Positions 38,401-49,050 are shown, counted from the first letter of the stretch. The stretch is DNA of 64,000 nucleotides from Colius striatus (GCF_028858725.1 NC_084767.1:32518895-32582894); one strand, 5' to 3'. A program made the numbers and translations. The notes: generated from the sequence alone by a model not told the origin.

Positions 38401-41400
38401 AAGGACAAAAATAGTATTTCTGCTATTGCAGGTTTGCTAGGTTTATCTCTTGGAGTGGGAGGGAAGCAAAAATAACCTCTACAGTATACTCTGTGACTTC
38501 AGTCGTACAAAAGTAGGAAAAATTACTTGCTTTGGTAATGTATTAGAACATCCTCCAACTTCTGATTTGGATTTTACTTACATTAAGCGGCTCTAGGATG
38601 TTCAAGTGAACCAAGCACACCATCAGTTTGACTGTGATGTCTATGGGAACGCCCTCAGGTATGCAGCAGCTGACCTTCTCCCCAGCTGTAGGAAGATAAT
38701 TTCTTTCTGAAGTCACAGGCTTTAACAAGCACTTCACAAGCTCCACATCCTCTCTAGACCATGTTCAGCTCCACTGAAGAAAAATATGTTCTCATGGACT
38801 CTAGCAAATGCTGGTGTAGGCCTGGCTTCACCATTTCTTTTATATCTCATCTTCCTTATGAGGAAAAGTGGGAACTGGGGCTGTTCAATCTAGAGAAGAG
38901 GAGACTGAGGGAGGATCTCAATATTTACAAGTATCTGGATCTCAGGAGGTTGGGACATCCCTTTTTTCTATTGTATCTAGCAACAGGACAAGGGATAATG
39001 GGATGAAGCTGGAACACAAAAACTTCCATTTAAACATAAGGAAAAACTATTTTACTGTGAGAGTGAGGGAGCCCTGGCACAGGCCACCCAGGGAGGGTGT
39101 GGAGTCTCCTTCCTTGAAGGTCTTCAAAACCCACCTGGATGTGTTCCTGTGTGACCTGATCTAGGTGGACCTGCTTGAGCAGGGGAGTTGGACTAGATGA
39201 TCTCTAAAGGTCCCTTCCAACCCCTACCATTCTATGATTCTATTATATGTTTCCCAGCAGTGGAACAATGTCCTACTGTCTCTGATGCTAATAATTTCAT
39301 GTAAAGTGTCAAATTATTTCAGCCTGCATCAATTTCCATAGTAGGATTCCACAGGATGTGCATAGAGCCTTCACTCTCTTAAGAAATGATTGTTTCATAA
39401 AGTTTTCCTTTAGCAATTTACACACCAGCACCCTCTTCTCTTTGCTTTTTGAAGGAAACACGTCATACTAGGGTTTTTGTTCTTATTAAGCCAAGCCATG
39501 TTTACCAGGGATCTAGCCAGTTATACTAAGTACAGTTAACTGCAGAACTTTACAGAACACATATAATCTGTCAACAACTCAAACATGAGACAGAACAGTT
39601 ACCCCTGACAATGAGTAGCAAATTGAAGGTCACACAGTAAGACTCCATTATCATACTTACTTCAAGTGCAGTCATTTGTTTAAATTCTCCTTCATCTTAA
39701 TTTCTACACCAGGCATTCAAAGTCTTATTACTATCACCTGAGAAAACCGTCATTTCTAATGTAAGGCCTCCCTGTTACCTTCTACATCGACATCCAATTG
39801 CTGCAAATCACAACATGCAGATGAATTCATTGTTCCCTGAACATCTTCATGCTCAGCATGAGAGTAAACTATTCACCTACTGATAAGTTCCCACAAAATG
39901 AAAAATTTTCTTTTCCAAGCAGGTAAGCCCTGGGAGAACACTCAGCTTTGGCAGTTGGTTGGGTTAGAAGCAAACACCAAGTAAGGAAGGCAGTACACAA
40001 GAAATCTTTTAGCTCTACTCTGCTGTTAGAAATCTTTCCTAATACTCATATGACTGCAGCCTGGTCACTGAGCATATGTTCAGTTCGTAGACTTGTACAA
40101 AAAGGAAAACCAAAATTATTTACCTGCAGCACTGGATTCAGCAGCTGGGTGATTTTGCTCATCAGTCACCGCCTCCTGACTTTCCTGAGTTTCTACCACT
40201 GCCCCTGTATCTTTTTTAAAAGATTAGCAGATTACCCTAGGAAGAAGAGCTAAGCCAAAAGTTACTTGCTTAGGAATCCATAATCAATTGGCAGCTTACT
40301 CTAAACAGTGGACACTTCAAGGACAGCAGAGCAGGGAGCAGTCAAAAAGTTATAAAGCAAGAGAGGGTAGGGAATAAAGCTCTTAGGTAGTTTAGAAGCT
40401 TTATCTTAAGAAGTTGCACACCCCAGGTAACTTGGCAACACCGTGTTGTAATTCCTAGATTCATTATAGATTTGCTTCTTACAAATGACCTGTTAAAAAA
40501 CTCTTTCAGGACAGTTGTTCATTGCTGAACTGCATTTCTACCTAAAACAAAAAGCCAAAAGAAGTATCTCATGCCTACACTTGGTTTGGACCAGACTGAT
40601 GAAACAACCAATCATTTTAATCACAAACAGGCTGTCTGCTTATGGAGTTGGTGTGATGTGACAATTCTACAGCCCAAACATTTTCAGACTTAAGCAAAGA
40701 CTTTTACAAAGCGGGTTTGTCAAAACCAACCTACTTTATTCAATTGCAAGCCAATACCCCTAGATTTGCATATACCAAAACATTTAAACATTTAATCACA
40801 AAAGTATAGTTTACACAGAATATCAGTCTCAAGTTGATATTCTTGAGTACAGATGTCACAAAGCTGCTTTTTTTTTTAAGAAGCTATTTAGCTGGCAGAA
40901 ATAAATGGTCTGATGGGAGCACTCAGAGCTAGGTTTACTACTTTAAAAGGCCTCCAGTTGCCTGGAGAGCAGTCCTTGTCCTTAATGAGTCAACAGAGCT
41001 ACTTGGACATCAGAGTAATTCCTTATAGAAAGCTAAGGTCATGCCATGTAACTCATTAAAAACACTGAAAATTTTCAAAAGAAAAAAGCCTGTGAACACA
41101 CACAAAAATATACCCATGAGGTGAAAAGGTAACGGAAAGAAGGATGTCATACAGTGGGGTCAGACTAACTGCTTGTCAGCTACTTGCCTTTTTTCTCCTC
41201 AGTTGGACTTTTTTCTGGTACTTTCTTTTCAAGCACAATTCCTGTAAAATCTGTAATAACCTAAAACAGACAATTAGAAGTTTAAAATTTTAAAGGATAC
41301 ATGGACTAACCAGCCCATGTGGAAGTTATTTTAGACATCACAAAAGTTATCAGAAGAAAAGCTGCATTCATTTCACATGGGGTTAGTTGACAAGTGTTGA

Positions 41401-44400
41401 GTTTGATCACCTTATGTCTTTGTCTACTATACTTGGACTGCTTAGATAATCCAATCGGCATCTCTTTAGCAAATGTAACAGTTACTTTCATCACAACTAG
41501 AAATTTTTTAACCTTTTTATCTTATTTTGATGCCTTTTGGAAGATTGAAAAAGAAAGCAAAACACCAGGTAAATAGCTAAGCTCTCCACAGATCTTTCCA
41601 AAGTGCTACAAAGACTCCTCAGCCTAAACACATTTCATGGAAACCATATGGTTTGTCTCAGTTAAAAGAATTAGATTAATCAAATTCATTGTTACATGCA
41701 GACATTTTACAACAGCCCTGATTATACACATCATAACCTCAATATATCTAGTATAATTCAACAGAACAACTCATTTTAAAAAACAGAAATCAAAGACAGA
41801 TAATTCAAGACACTAATTTGCCAACGAAGGGCTGCAAAGGGGGAAAATGCACAAGTGTAAAGGATCATTGGCGTAAGACCCAATGTAGTTCACTATTTTG
41901 TTCACAAATTGAAAAGTAAAATATTTAAGTCATTACTGTTGCCAAAATAAGAGTGACAGACACAGAGCACATGGCCCTTAGAGGAACATACTAGATGACT
42001 GTATTAAGATAGTTACTTTTTAAAGGCTGTTTACCAGCTCAAATACAGCTTCAGCACCATCACAGGAATAGACCTGCAGATAACCATCAAGCAACAGGAG
42101 AAAAGTTGTGCAATGAGTACTGTATTAATAAATCTGGCAGTTAAACACTATGTACATAAAACTGAATGTTTGATTTTTAAAATGGGAAGAAGTACAGAGC
42201 AGGGTCAGAGGAACTGTTTGCAGGCTCAGGATTCTTTGCACAGGCAGAGAGATAAATAAAATCTTAAAGAGGTTAAAAAAAAGGAGCAAATAAGAACATT
42301 CACAAAGTGTCAACTAACAGTGTCTTTTCAATCTATCTTAGAAAGTTTAGCAATGGCCAGACACTAAAGTCTTTCCTCTGAAAACCAGATCAAATCAACC
42401 CAGAAGCATGCCTCAAAAGAAAGGGCCAAAAACCGCTGGAACAAATTGGGTACAGTTACGTTATCTTCTCCAATTCCTGATGCCTTAGACTTGAGACGTA
42501 CTGTCTTTCTGGAATATATGGTTCATGCTTAATACATACATTGAGTCGTAACACAAGTATGCAGATGGTCTGCATTTGAACCATCAGACCATTCAGCATC
42601 CCACTTTTAATCTTCAACTCAAAGAATGCCCTTTGCTGGTGGTATTCACAAAACCAGCTCACAAGTCTTTGGCTACTGAGATTACGGCAATTTTTAAAAA
42701 GGAGAGGAAGGATGCCAAAATTTTAAACCTTTCAAAGGCATACAAGCCTATCAGCCCCCAACTTGCTAAATCATGCCTTTAACCACAGAAATAATAGCAA
42801 GCAATCTGTATCTGATCAGCTCTCTCGCTGCAGAAGCATGACCATATTTCAGCGCTGCAGGAACATAAACTGTCCCTCCTGCCTGGCCAAGAGGTGCTGA
42901 CAGTGCCACAGAATTGCATTTAGCTCTCCGTACCGCCAGTGCTTTGTCGTACTGTTTGGAAGAAATGTACAGTTCAGCTGCAATGTTCACATCTTCCACG
43001 GCCACAAGGCTCTGGTGCTTAGTAAAGGCTTCTTCTATTATCTCGATAGCAGAGGTCACATCATTGGCTTCATAGTAACTCCTATAAAACACAGATAGGA
43101 AATGATATACACTGTATAAACGTTACAATAGTTGGGGGGTGCATGCCTGGGGGGGAAGTGGTGTCAACCCCCAGCAAAAGCACCCACATGCCTTGACTTC
43201 AGCTACATACCCAGCTTGAATTGGCTGTAGAGCTTATCAATACCAGAGAAACTCTAGAAAAATCAAACCACAGTAATTCAAAATCCCACTTACTTTGCCA
43301 TGTCTCTAGCCAACTGCATGAAGCGCTCTCCATCAGAGGGAGACAGGAGGTTCAAAATACGCCGGTAGCCATCCATAGCCATCTTGTGCTCCCCCAGGTG
43401 TTCATACAGGCTTGATCTTTCCCAGAGGTAACGCACATTGGTTGGGTCATATTTCAGAGCTACAAGAAAAACCGTATTAGTAGCTTAATTCAGGAAAAAG
43501 CAACAATGGATTTCACATTAATTTCCCTGACCAGGTGAAAGTTAACAGACATGCACAAGGTTGTTGTCACAAAAGGACAGCCTATATTAAAGAGTCACTA
43601 ATTTTTTATCAAAGTCCAGACAGAGGTACCAGAATCTTAGTAAGCTACAGCAAACTTAATTAGAAGTCAGAAGTAAACAAAATGATTGACATTAGCACCT
43701 AACAGAACTATGAAAATAGTTGGTATGCTACCTTTTGTGTAGCAAAAAACAGCCTGTTTAATATTGTCCTGTTCCAGTGACATTTCTGCTAGTCTAACCC
43801 ATTCCTCAGTATCACTAGGATTTAAGTGAGCTGCAATCAGTTCAAACTGTAATGACTTCTCCATGTCACCCTGGTCTTCATAGATCATGGCAAGAGTGGA
43901 AAATGGCTCATGAGCAAGAGGAGCTGTGAAAAGACAAAAAGAATGATTAAGAATTACTGTTTTAAAATCACCTTGCACACAAATCATTTGCCTTTCTACA
44001 AATAACAGGTATTAGAATTACATGAAACATCAACATCCCTGTGTTTAAGTTCAGAAAAGATTTGCAGATAATCTTCCAATTACTTTTCATAAATTATTAA
44101 ACAGTCTGACTGAATCTAACAACAACCATGCATAGCTGATGTTTATACCTTGGTTCTACAATGATAATAAAAGCAAATTGTAAAGCTAAGTAAAGGCCCA
44201 GGCCTCTGCAGAATTAAGGTGCTAGTTTCTACTTTGTTTTTATAAGCAAAACAATTAAGGAAATGTAGTACATATGTTTAATTCCACATTACTTATACAG
44301 AGACTTTCCTTGTACTGATTGTTTTCATCATCAGTGAAGCCACACTGAATTTTCCTGATGCACATGGCAATCTCATCCCTCCTTAAAGCTAGAGAGTTTT

Positions 44401-47400
44401 ACCATTCTAACCTACCTTGTCGAATGATTTCCATGCACATTAGAATAGCCTCCTCACGTTCTCCTCGAGCAAACCTGATATTGGCCTCTCCCATCAGACC
44501 CCTCAAAGCACGAGGAAGTTTGCTGCGTGGTCTTTTCTCCTAAACAGGGAAGGGATATTAGTCAGTTGTGCCCGAATTCAGGAGACATTCAGTCACACAT
44601 GTGCTTAAGACAAGCTAATAATAAGTTATTTAGGAACTGATCATACTAAAATAACTGATGAAAATATTGGCTAGTTTTCATAACTGACAGAGTAACTCTG
44701 ATATCTAATACAAACACAATCCAGAGACTGCAAAAACTCACTTAATTCATTTTTGAAAGTTCTCAAACACTAACCTAATTTAAAAAAAAATAAAAAGGAC
44801 AAGTTGACATCAAGACAAGCAGAAGTATCCATCACAGGACTGTTTTGTTTTCAGGTAACTTTCTCAGGCAGTAGCCAGAATCACACTAACTGGCACGTAC
44901 AAACTGTGCCTCAGGAGACAGAGGGAAGTTACATGAAAGTTTAAATACTTGCTTTCATCATTTTCTTGGTCTCTCGATTAAGTACCATCTCCAACACAAA
45001 AACATCTCCAGCTGCAGGTTTCTCAGTGGTTTCTTCTTCCTCTTCTTCCTCCTCCTCTTCTTCCTCTTCTTCTTCCTCTTCATTTTCCCCAAGCATGGAC
45101 GCAAAGACTCGATGGACAGATTTACTGACGCCATCTGAAGTTTCTCCTGGTTAAGAAAGAAGCAAAAAAAAGTTCAAGACATAATCAAGAGGACACACTG
45201 CTCATCAGGGCAAGGGCAGAGAAAATGGAATTCTTCATAATTAGTAGCCCACTTGAAATAGCCATTCTATAAGAAAAAGGCCTGCAGAAATGCAACAAGC
45301 CTATTAACCTCCTCTTTGGTTTTAAAACCCTGCATTATTCATTACCAGTGCTTAGTATATCCCAGCCTCTAACATTTTTGGGATAGTTGAAATGAAACCA
45401 TGGAGGAACACACAGAATGAAGAAACAGTTTATCCAACATTTTTCTCAATCCATACAAGAGAAGCATATTAAGCAATTTCCAAGCACTGGACTGCTTGGA
45501 TGGAATGAAGCTTTTCAGCTGAAGTGGTTAAGTAAGCAGAAAATTATATTGAACATAGCAACCAATTTTTTTAAGTGATTTCAAAGAAGACCTTATTACC
45601 ATTCTATCCATGACAATAAGTACCTTTTAACGCGTGTAAATGAAAAATCCAGGTTACTCACATTTCTCTAGAAAAAGAAATAACTAAATTCTTTAAAATA
45701 ATATGGATTTGATACTACATATCCAAGATAAATATGCTTAAGTCATATGATTTTTAAAATGTTCATGTTTTTAACTTTTCATTACTAAGTTAACCCAGGG
45801 TTGCAATTGCCCACAAATCCGTATCTATGTAAAATATCAAAATACATAGCGTACAAAGGTATTGTTCAGCTGTGGGACTGGGTACCTGAAGACTTGATAA
45901 AAGCATAACCACAGTATCACACTGAGATTGAAGAATAAATCCATCCTGTATTGCCTATTACATACAAGAGAGAACTGGGTACTAACCTGAGTTTATGGTT
46001 ACTTTTTCAGTTCCTTTTTTTTCCCGATTTGGATATATTTGGTTATTTCTATTCTGAAATGGATATTAAGCATCTAAAATTCGAGATTTTCCTTTCCCAT
46101 TCATCTGACAAAACCCCTAATTACTAATTTCTTTTTGCTTTTATTTCAGTTTCCTTGTCTGCAGGAATCACCTGAAGATTGCAGCACTGAGAATCTGTAT
46201 ATCAAAGACGATTTTAACACTGAGCTTTTCTGACATTTTCCTTCTGAATATTCTAAATCTGACTCTAACGGCAACTCTTTAAATAGTGATAAGTGTTGTC
46301 AATGCGTCTTTGATTCTGACTGCTCTTGAGACTTCTGTGTTCTCTGTAGTAAGACCAGAAGTGACACACTCACAAAAAGCTATCAGGACACGCTTTTTCT
46401 TAGATAAAAATGACGTACATGAAAGAAATACAGAGCAAAAAAATGTATTTGAGAAGAAAAGATGTATTTGAGACATCAGTGAAAAGAAGGAGTTAATAAG
46501 GAACCACATATATCTGCCTCCAATCACACTTCCAATGTTCATTTTCTGTACTTCTAGACTGAGGTCTGGCTGTACGTTCAAGATCAATTTAGGCAAGACA
46601 GCTGAAGGCCTATTTTTGAAATCTAAAAAAGAAAAGAAAAAAAAAAACCCAAACCAAACAGGATTATGAGAATTTGCAGTGAAAGTAAAAAGAGCAGTAT
46701 AAGAATCAACATGAAGAGATCAAAAATTGCACTTCGCTATCTCCCAGCTTTGTCGATCCCATAAGAATATGTCCTGACTGGAGCAGAGACTACGACTTCT
46801 GAAGAGAAGTCATCTGAAACAGACTGCAGCATTCTAAATCTCAGGCTCAAATCCAGAATGAAAGGCATGGGATCAACTAGCATTGATACAAATTAAAGAG
46901 AAAAGTACTGCTCAGACCACTTCCTGTAAGTTCTTTCATTATATAGGAACCTCAAAGGAATTAAGCTGATTTTGCTTCGACATTTCAGTCGATATTACCA
47001 TCCCATTAACTGTACAAAACAAGCCAGACAAGGAATCTGTAGCTAGCAACATCCAGCAGAAAATAAGCAGATAGACAAAAGTGGACATTCTAAACATTTG
47101 TAAATTTAGAGAGAGTAAATAATTGAGACCATGTGGTTAAGAAATCAGTAGGAAAAAAATTGAGGATTTCCCAGAAAATAGCAAATTAGCCAGACCTAGC
47201 CCCTTAAAAACGCTGAATAAAGTTGAAACCCTGCCTATAACTTGGAACATCTCACAAAGATTTACACATTCTACCAACATGCATCACCACCCACGGGTTC
47301 AAAAGAAGCAGTCAGGTATTTATAAAAAGTCAGCTATCGAGGAGTAAATGCTTTTAAAATTCATTTTCCACTGGAATTCTGATGTTAACATTTACCATCA

Positions 47401-48731
47401 GCTTCATCCTGACTTTGGGATTTCCTGGATGCTTTTTTGGATGACGATGGAGCCTCTACATCTTCGGTGCTTTCCTCAGCAGACGCGCTTTTGCCATCCT
47501 ACACACACCAACAGTATTAGTTATCAGCTTTATAACATGACTCATTCCTATCTCTTCTTTTACAATTAGCATTTACAAATAGCTTTTTCTTAAGTATAAG
47601 AAAAAAAAAAAAACACACGAGTTTTAGGCCATGGGTTTCCAGCTTTTGCTCTGCTACTGAAACAGGTGGACTAAGTGCTATATTTCTAAATGAACAAACC
47701 CCAGCATTACTTGCTTTTTAGACATTTATCTATGGGGGGTGACTCAGATGGTGACTGTTTGCATTACTTTTGCTTGAAGAGATTGATCTGTTGCTTATTT
47801 GGCATCACAGTGAGGTAAGAAGACATGGTTGACTCTTTTTTAAAAAAGTTACAAATGGGAGACAAACGATTTTAGAAGCCTGCATTTTAAAACACAAAAT
47901 GAAATATAAAAATGGCACTTGTTAATCCAGCAATGAGGCTGCCCTAGAATATCACTTGTTCTTCCATGACAGACAAGTTCTACTGAATTTCCCCTCCAAA
48001 GACCAGAAAACACAGAAATTGAGATGCATGTTGACATAAAGAGGGCAAAGTTAACTTGAACTACAGCACTCCAGTCAGACATACAGGATTTCTCATAATA
48101 CCTACACCTGCATACTTTCAGACACAAAGTTGTGTCCCCCTGTTTTTAATGCTACCAAGAAGCTACGACTACTAAAGGGAGCCAAACTGGACCTCTTCTT
48201 TAGACCACTATCACACAGTAGATGGTGGGGGAGTCGTAGCGGTATATGCTGGACCATTTTCTATCGAGACCTGCTTCTGCTCATTGCTCCTGTCCAAAGA
48301 AGAAATTACTTATGGCCCGAAGGCACCTGTCACTAGTTTTTGCCATATCCAGGACACGAGCCACACTGGCACGAACCGAAACGCTGCGTTTTGCACTTCT
48401 GAAAGGCTTACGCTCCCCTCCACAACTTGCTCTACCAGTACCTCTTATAAATTATTTTTGTAGAAAAATTAACACCTATATAGACACAGTCAACAGCTGA
48501 GCACAGCAGCACTTGACATAAGCCCCACACAAGGGCGAGCAAGCTGCGCCGCTCCTGAAGCGGCCGGTGCCCGGCCGGGTACCCTCACGGCGGGAGCGGG
48601 ACGTGCTGAGGGGTCCTAAGGGGTACACTCACCTTCTCGCGGGTCTTGCGCTCCTCTCGCCGCCGCTCAAACTCCTCGAAGGAGATTTTCCCCTCCAAGT
48701 ACTCGATCAGCTCGGGGCTGAAGCCCGACAT
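29355..48731 (-). CDS. GTF3C3: GTF3C3, TFIIIC102 subunit of RNA polymerase III factor TFIIIC
   Basis: GTF3C3 is the TPR-repeat subunit of TFIIIC, which binds internal promoters of tRNA and related genes in the nucleus and recruits TFIIIB (homologous to yeast Tfc4). I placed 19 coding exons on the minus strand: 48731-48633, 47498-47396, 45146-44953, 44539-44416, 43923-43732, 43459-43294, 43081-42934, 41260-41188, 40204-40124, 38685-38582, 37996-37825, 37408-37206, 36586-36485, 35615-35480, 34826-34589, 34226-34036, 33401-33277, 30554-30402, 29477-29355. All phases join and total 2,727 nt, 908 residues (human 886). The start MSGFSPELIEYLEGKISF matches the human N-terminus except D to E. An acidic run of 17 Glu (residues 90-106) follows, then TPR-rich sequence from about residue 150 to 340 and 430 to 890, with a variable linker (345-395) between. 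Introns 3 and 8 have GC donors. No lesion was seen. Antisense CR1 copies lie in introns 9 and 17. Confidence 0.97.
30402..30554 (-). CDS. GTF3C3: GTF3C3 exon 18
   Basis: Residues 818-868, starting GFSFLHRYLDLRGPCQESFY after TCTACAG and ending LELPPLTLD before GTATGT. Phase 0 on both sides. It holds a typical TPR helix pair (YNLGRGLHQLGLLHLAIHYY). Confidence 0.95.
30555..33276 (-). other. GTF3C3: GTF3C3 intron 17
   Basis: The longest intron of the gene (2.7 kb). It contains a CR1 tail in antisense (31,989-32,089) and a GC-richer block at about 31,460-31,870 that I cannot identify. No snoRNA or other exon was recognised. Confidence 0.85.
31989..32089 (+). mobile_element. CR1 LINE 3'-end fragment
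   Basis: 'ttcctgtgtgacctgactgaggtaaacc' through 'tttggactacattatctctagagatcacttccaagccc' to 'tgtgattctatt'. It is a diverged CR1 tail, antisense in GTF3C3 intron 17. Confidence 0.85.
33277..33401 (-). CDS. GTF3C3: GTF3C3 exon 17
   Basis: Residues 776-817: GQYVQAFRANPDEPLYNLCI followed by GLTFIHMASQKYVLKRHALL and VQ, ending at CAG|GTAAGT. It is a TPR unit nearly identical to human. Confidence 0.95.
34036..34226 (-). CDS. GTF3C3: GTF3C3 exon 16
   Basis: Residues 712-775: IMVMENVNKPQLWNIFNQVT through CLRLMLKNPDNHALCVLNGH to SFKHAL. Acceptor TTCTGTAG, donor TTG|GTAATT. Confidence 0.95.
34589..34826 (-). CDS. GTF3C3: GTF3C3 exon 15
   Basis: Residues 633-711, the largest exon (238 nt): AIFAVLTSVLTKDDWWNLLL, LLVDSSLEYYSFYDDRQKRK and LDKNFRKAYNYI, ending ATCAG|GTGAGG. 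Confidence 0.96.
35109..35167. repeat. (AAAC)n-like low-complexity tract
   Basis: Repeated aaac units (aaaacaaacaaacaaacaaaaaacc...ccaaacaaacaaaaaacc) within GTF3C3 intron 14. Probably an expanded A-rich simple repeat. Confidence 0.8.
35250..35292 (+). mobile_element. Probable degraded CR1 tail
   Basis: 'gatgtctagagatccttttcaacctgaattattctgcaa' resembles the CR1 3' end (gatgatctctagaggtcccttccaacct...attctgtga) but is short and diverged. It lies in GTF3C3 intron 14. Confidence 0.4.
35480..35615 (-). CDS. GTF3C3: GTF3C3 exon 14
   Basis: Residues 588-632: VAMSRAQVCLISSSKSGERH then LYLIKVSRDKISDNDDQETA and NCDAK. Acceptor TTTCTAG, donor AAAG|GTAACA. Confidence 0.95.
36485..36586 (-). CDS. GTF3C3: GTF3C3 exon 13
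   Basis: Residues 554-587: ELKLLLHRSTLLYSQGKMYG then YVDTLLTMLAMLLK. Exactly 34 codons between ATCTAG and AAG|GTAAGC, phase 0 both sides. Confidence 0.95.
37206..37408 (-). CDS. GTF3C3: GTF3C3 exon 12
   Basis: Residues 486-553: ECLKALGHMERATESYAKVV, DLAPLHLDARISLSTLQQQL and EALEPMYDPDTLAQDANAAQ. Classical TPR motifs. Donor CAG|GTGGGT. Confidence 0.96.
37825..37996 (-). CDS. GTF3C3: GTF3C3 exon 11
   Basis: Residues 429-485: PLLTTLVEQNPEEMGDLYLD, VAEAFLDVGEYNSALPLLSS and VVWLRHA. Donor GCGG|GTGAGA; the split codon completes Glu with exon 12. Confidence 0.96.
38582..38685 (-). CDS. GTF3C3: GTF3C3 exon 10
   Basis: Residues 394-428: AGEKVSCCIPEGVPIDITVK then LMVCLVHLNILEPLN, ending AAT|GTAAGT. 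The conserved core resumes here after the variable linker. Confidence 0.95.
38838..39244 (+). mobile_element. CR1 LINE 3' fragment in GTF3C3 intron 9
   Basis: It runs from 'tatctcatcttccttatgagg' (ORF2 end, as in LPYEEKWELGLFNLEKRRLR) to the CR1 tail 'ccattctatgattctatt'. It is a clean copy of about 0.4 kb, in the opposite orientation to the host gene and only ~150 bases from exon 10. Confidence 0.93.
40124..40204 (-). CDS. GTF3C3: GTF3C3 exon 9 (variable linker)
   Basis: Residues 367-393: GAVVETQESQEAVTDEQNHP then AAESSAA. It is an acidic, low-complexity linker between the two TPR regions, poorly similar to human here (human has an EEGTSEENKAPEN-type linker). Identified by phase continuity and good splice sites (GATACAG / GCAG|GTAAAT). 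Confidence 0.85.
41188..41260 (-). CDS. GTF3C3: GTF3C3 exon 8, followed by a GC donor
   Basis: Residues 343-366: VITDFTGIVLEKKVPEKSPT then EEKK. Acceptor TGTTTTAG. The donor is AAAAAAG|GCAAGT (GC at 41,187-41,186). Using the only nearby GT, four bases later, would put exon 9 out of frame, so a GC-AG intron is required. Confidence 0.9.
42934..43081 (-). CDS. GTF3C3: GTF3C3 exon 7
   Basis: Residues 293-342: SYYEANDVTSAIEIIEEAFT, KHQSLVAVEDVNIAAELYIS and SKQYDKALA. The donor GCG|GTACGG is chosen because it joins in phase to exon 8 as ALA-VITDF (human ALE-IITDF). Confidence 0.93.
43294..43459 (-). CDS. GTF3C3: GTF3C3 exon 6
   Basis: Residues 238-292: LKYDPTNVRYLWERSSLYEH then LGEHKMAMDGYRRILNLLSP and SDGERFMQLARDMA. 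Acceptor TTGTAG, donor GCAAA|GTAAGT. Confidence 0.95.
43732..43923 (-). CDS. GTF3C3: GTF3C3 exon 5
   Basis: Residues 174-237: APLAHEPFSTLAMIYEDQGD, MEKSLQFELIAAHLNPSDTE and EEWVRLAEMSLEQDNIKQAV. Acceptor TTTTCACAG, donor AAAG|GTAGCA. It contains two TPR units. Confidence 0.96.
44416..44539 (-). CDS. GTF3C3: GTF3C3 exon 4
   Basis: Residues 133-173: EKRPRSKLPRALRGLMGEAN then IRFARGEREEAILMCMEIIR and Q. Acceptor CTGTTTAG, donor CAAG|GTAGGT. Confidence 0.96.
44953..45146 (-). CDS. GTF3C3: GTF3C3 exon 3, poly-Glu, followed by a GC donor
   Basis: Residues 68-132: GETSDGVSKSVHRVFASMLG, EN, 17 Glu, TTEKPAAGDVFVLEMVLNRE and TKKMMK. Acceptor CTTAACCAG. The donor is ATGAAA|GCAAGT (GC at 44,952-44,951). 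The human junction KKMMK|EKRPRS and the frame require the exon to end here, so intron 3 is GC-AG. Confidence 0.93.
45031..45081 (-). repeat. GTF3C3: GAA/GAG trinucleotide run encoding 17 Glu
   Basis: Seventeen consecutive GAA or GAG codons (residues 90-106) in GTF3C3 exon 3. The mixed codons argue for a constrained acidic tract instead of a pure slippage repeat. Human has a similar acidic run. The antisense reading (a Ser-rich frame) is a shadow. Confidence 0.95.
45147..47395 (-). other. GTF3C3: GTF3C3 intron 2
   Basis: 2.2 kb between GATG|GTAAAT and CTTAACCAG. Nothing beyond A-rich low-complexity runs (near 46,622-46,655) was recognised. Confidence 0.85.
47396..47498 (-). CDS. GTF3C3: GTF3C3 exon 2
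   Basis: Residues 34-67: DGKSASAEESTEDVEAPSSS then KKASRKSQSQDEAD. It is a hydrophilic, low-complexity region, less conserved than the TPR part. Acceptor GTGTGTAG, donor GATG|GTAAAT. Confidence 0.92.
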
Positions 48732-49050
48732 CGCACCGGTAACGACAGCGGAAGCCGCCGCAGCCGGAGCAGGGAACCTTATCCGGGACAGGATGCTGGT
48801 CCCTTTCGTTATGGCGCCCGTTCCGTAGCGCGCCCTCACGCACGAGTTCCGCCCCGCACAGCCCTGTCCCGCTGCCTTGGGGTGCGGGGACTGGGGCCCC
48901 TTCGGACCGGGCAGCTTGTGGGGCTGAGCCTGAGGGGGCTCGGTCTGGAGGCGCTTCTGAGGCCGACGGGCTGCGGGGAACCGCGGCCGTGCCTCGGAGG
49001 GGCCGATCTCACCGGAGGTGTTAAGATTATCGGGTTTTACCCCCGAAAGG
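48540..49050. promoter_or_regulatory. GTF3C3: CpG-island promoter of GTF3C3
   Basis: This GC- and CpG-rich block spans exon 1 and ~300 bases upstream (e.g. GCCCCGCACAG, TTCCGC and CCGGAGC elements). No TATA box was seen, as expected of a housekeeping gene. The nearest upstream feature is the C2orf66 3' end about 280 bases away. Open frames on both strands here are CpG-island artefacts apart from exon 1. Confidence 0.75.
48633..48731 (-). CDS. GTF3C3: GTF3C3 exon 1 with start codon
   Basis: ATG at 48,731-48,729, then MSGFSPELIEYLEGKISFEE and FERRREERKTREK (33 codons), ending GAAG|GTGAGT. The frame stays open upstream to 49,088, but the start is fixed by identity with the mammalian N-terminus. 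Confidence 0.97.

Noticed and set aside
44966-45154. Plus-strand frame with a long poly-Ser run
   Set aside because: It is the antisense of the poly-Glu run in GTF3C3 exon 3.
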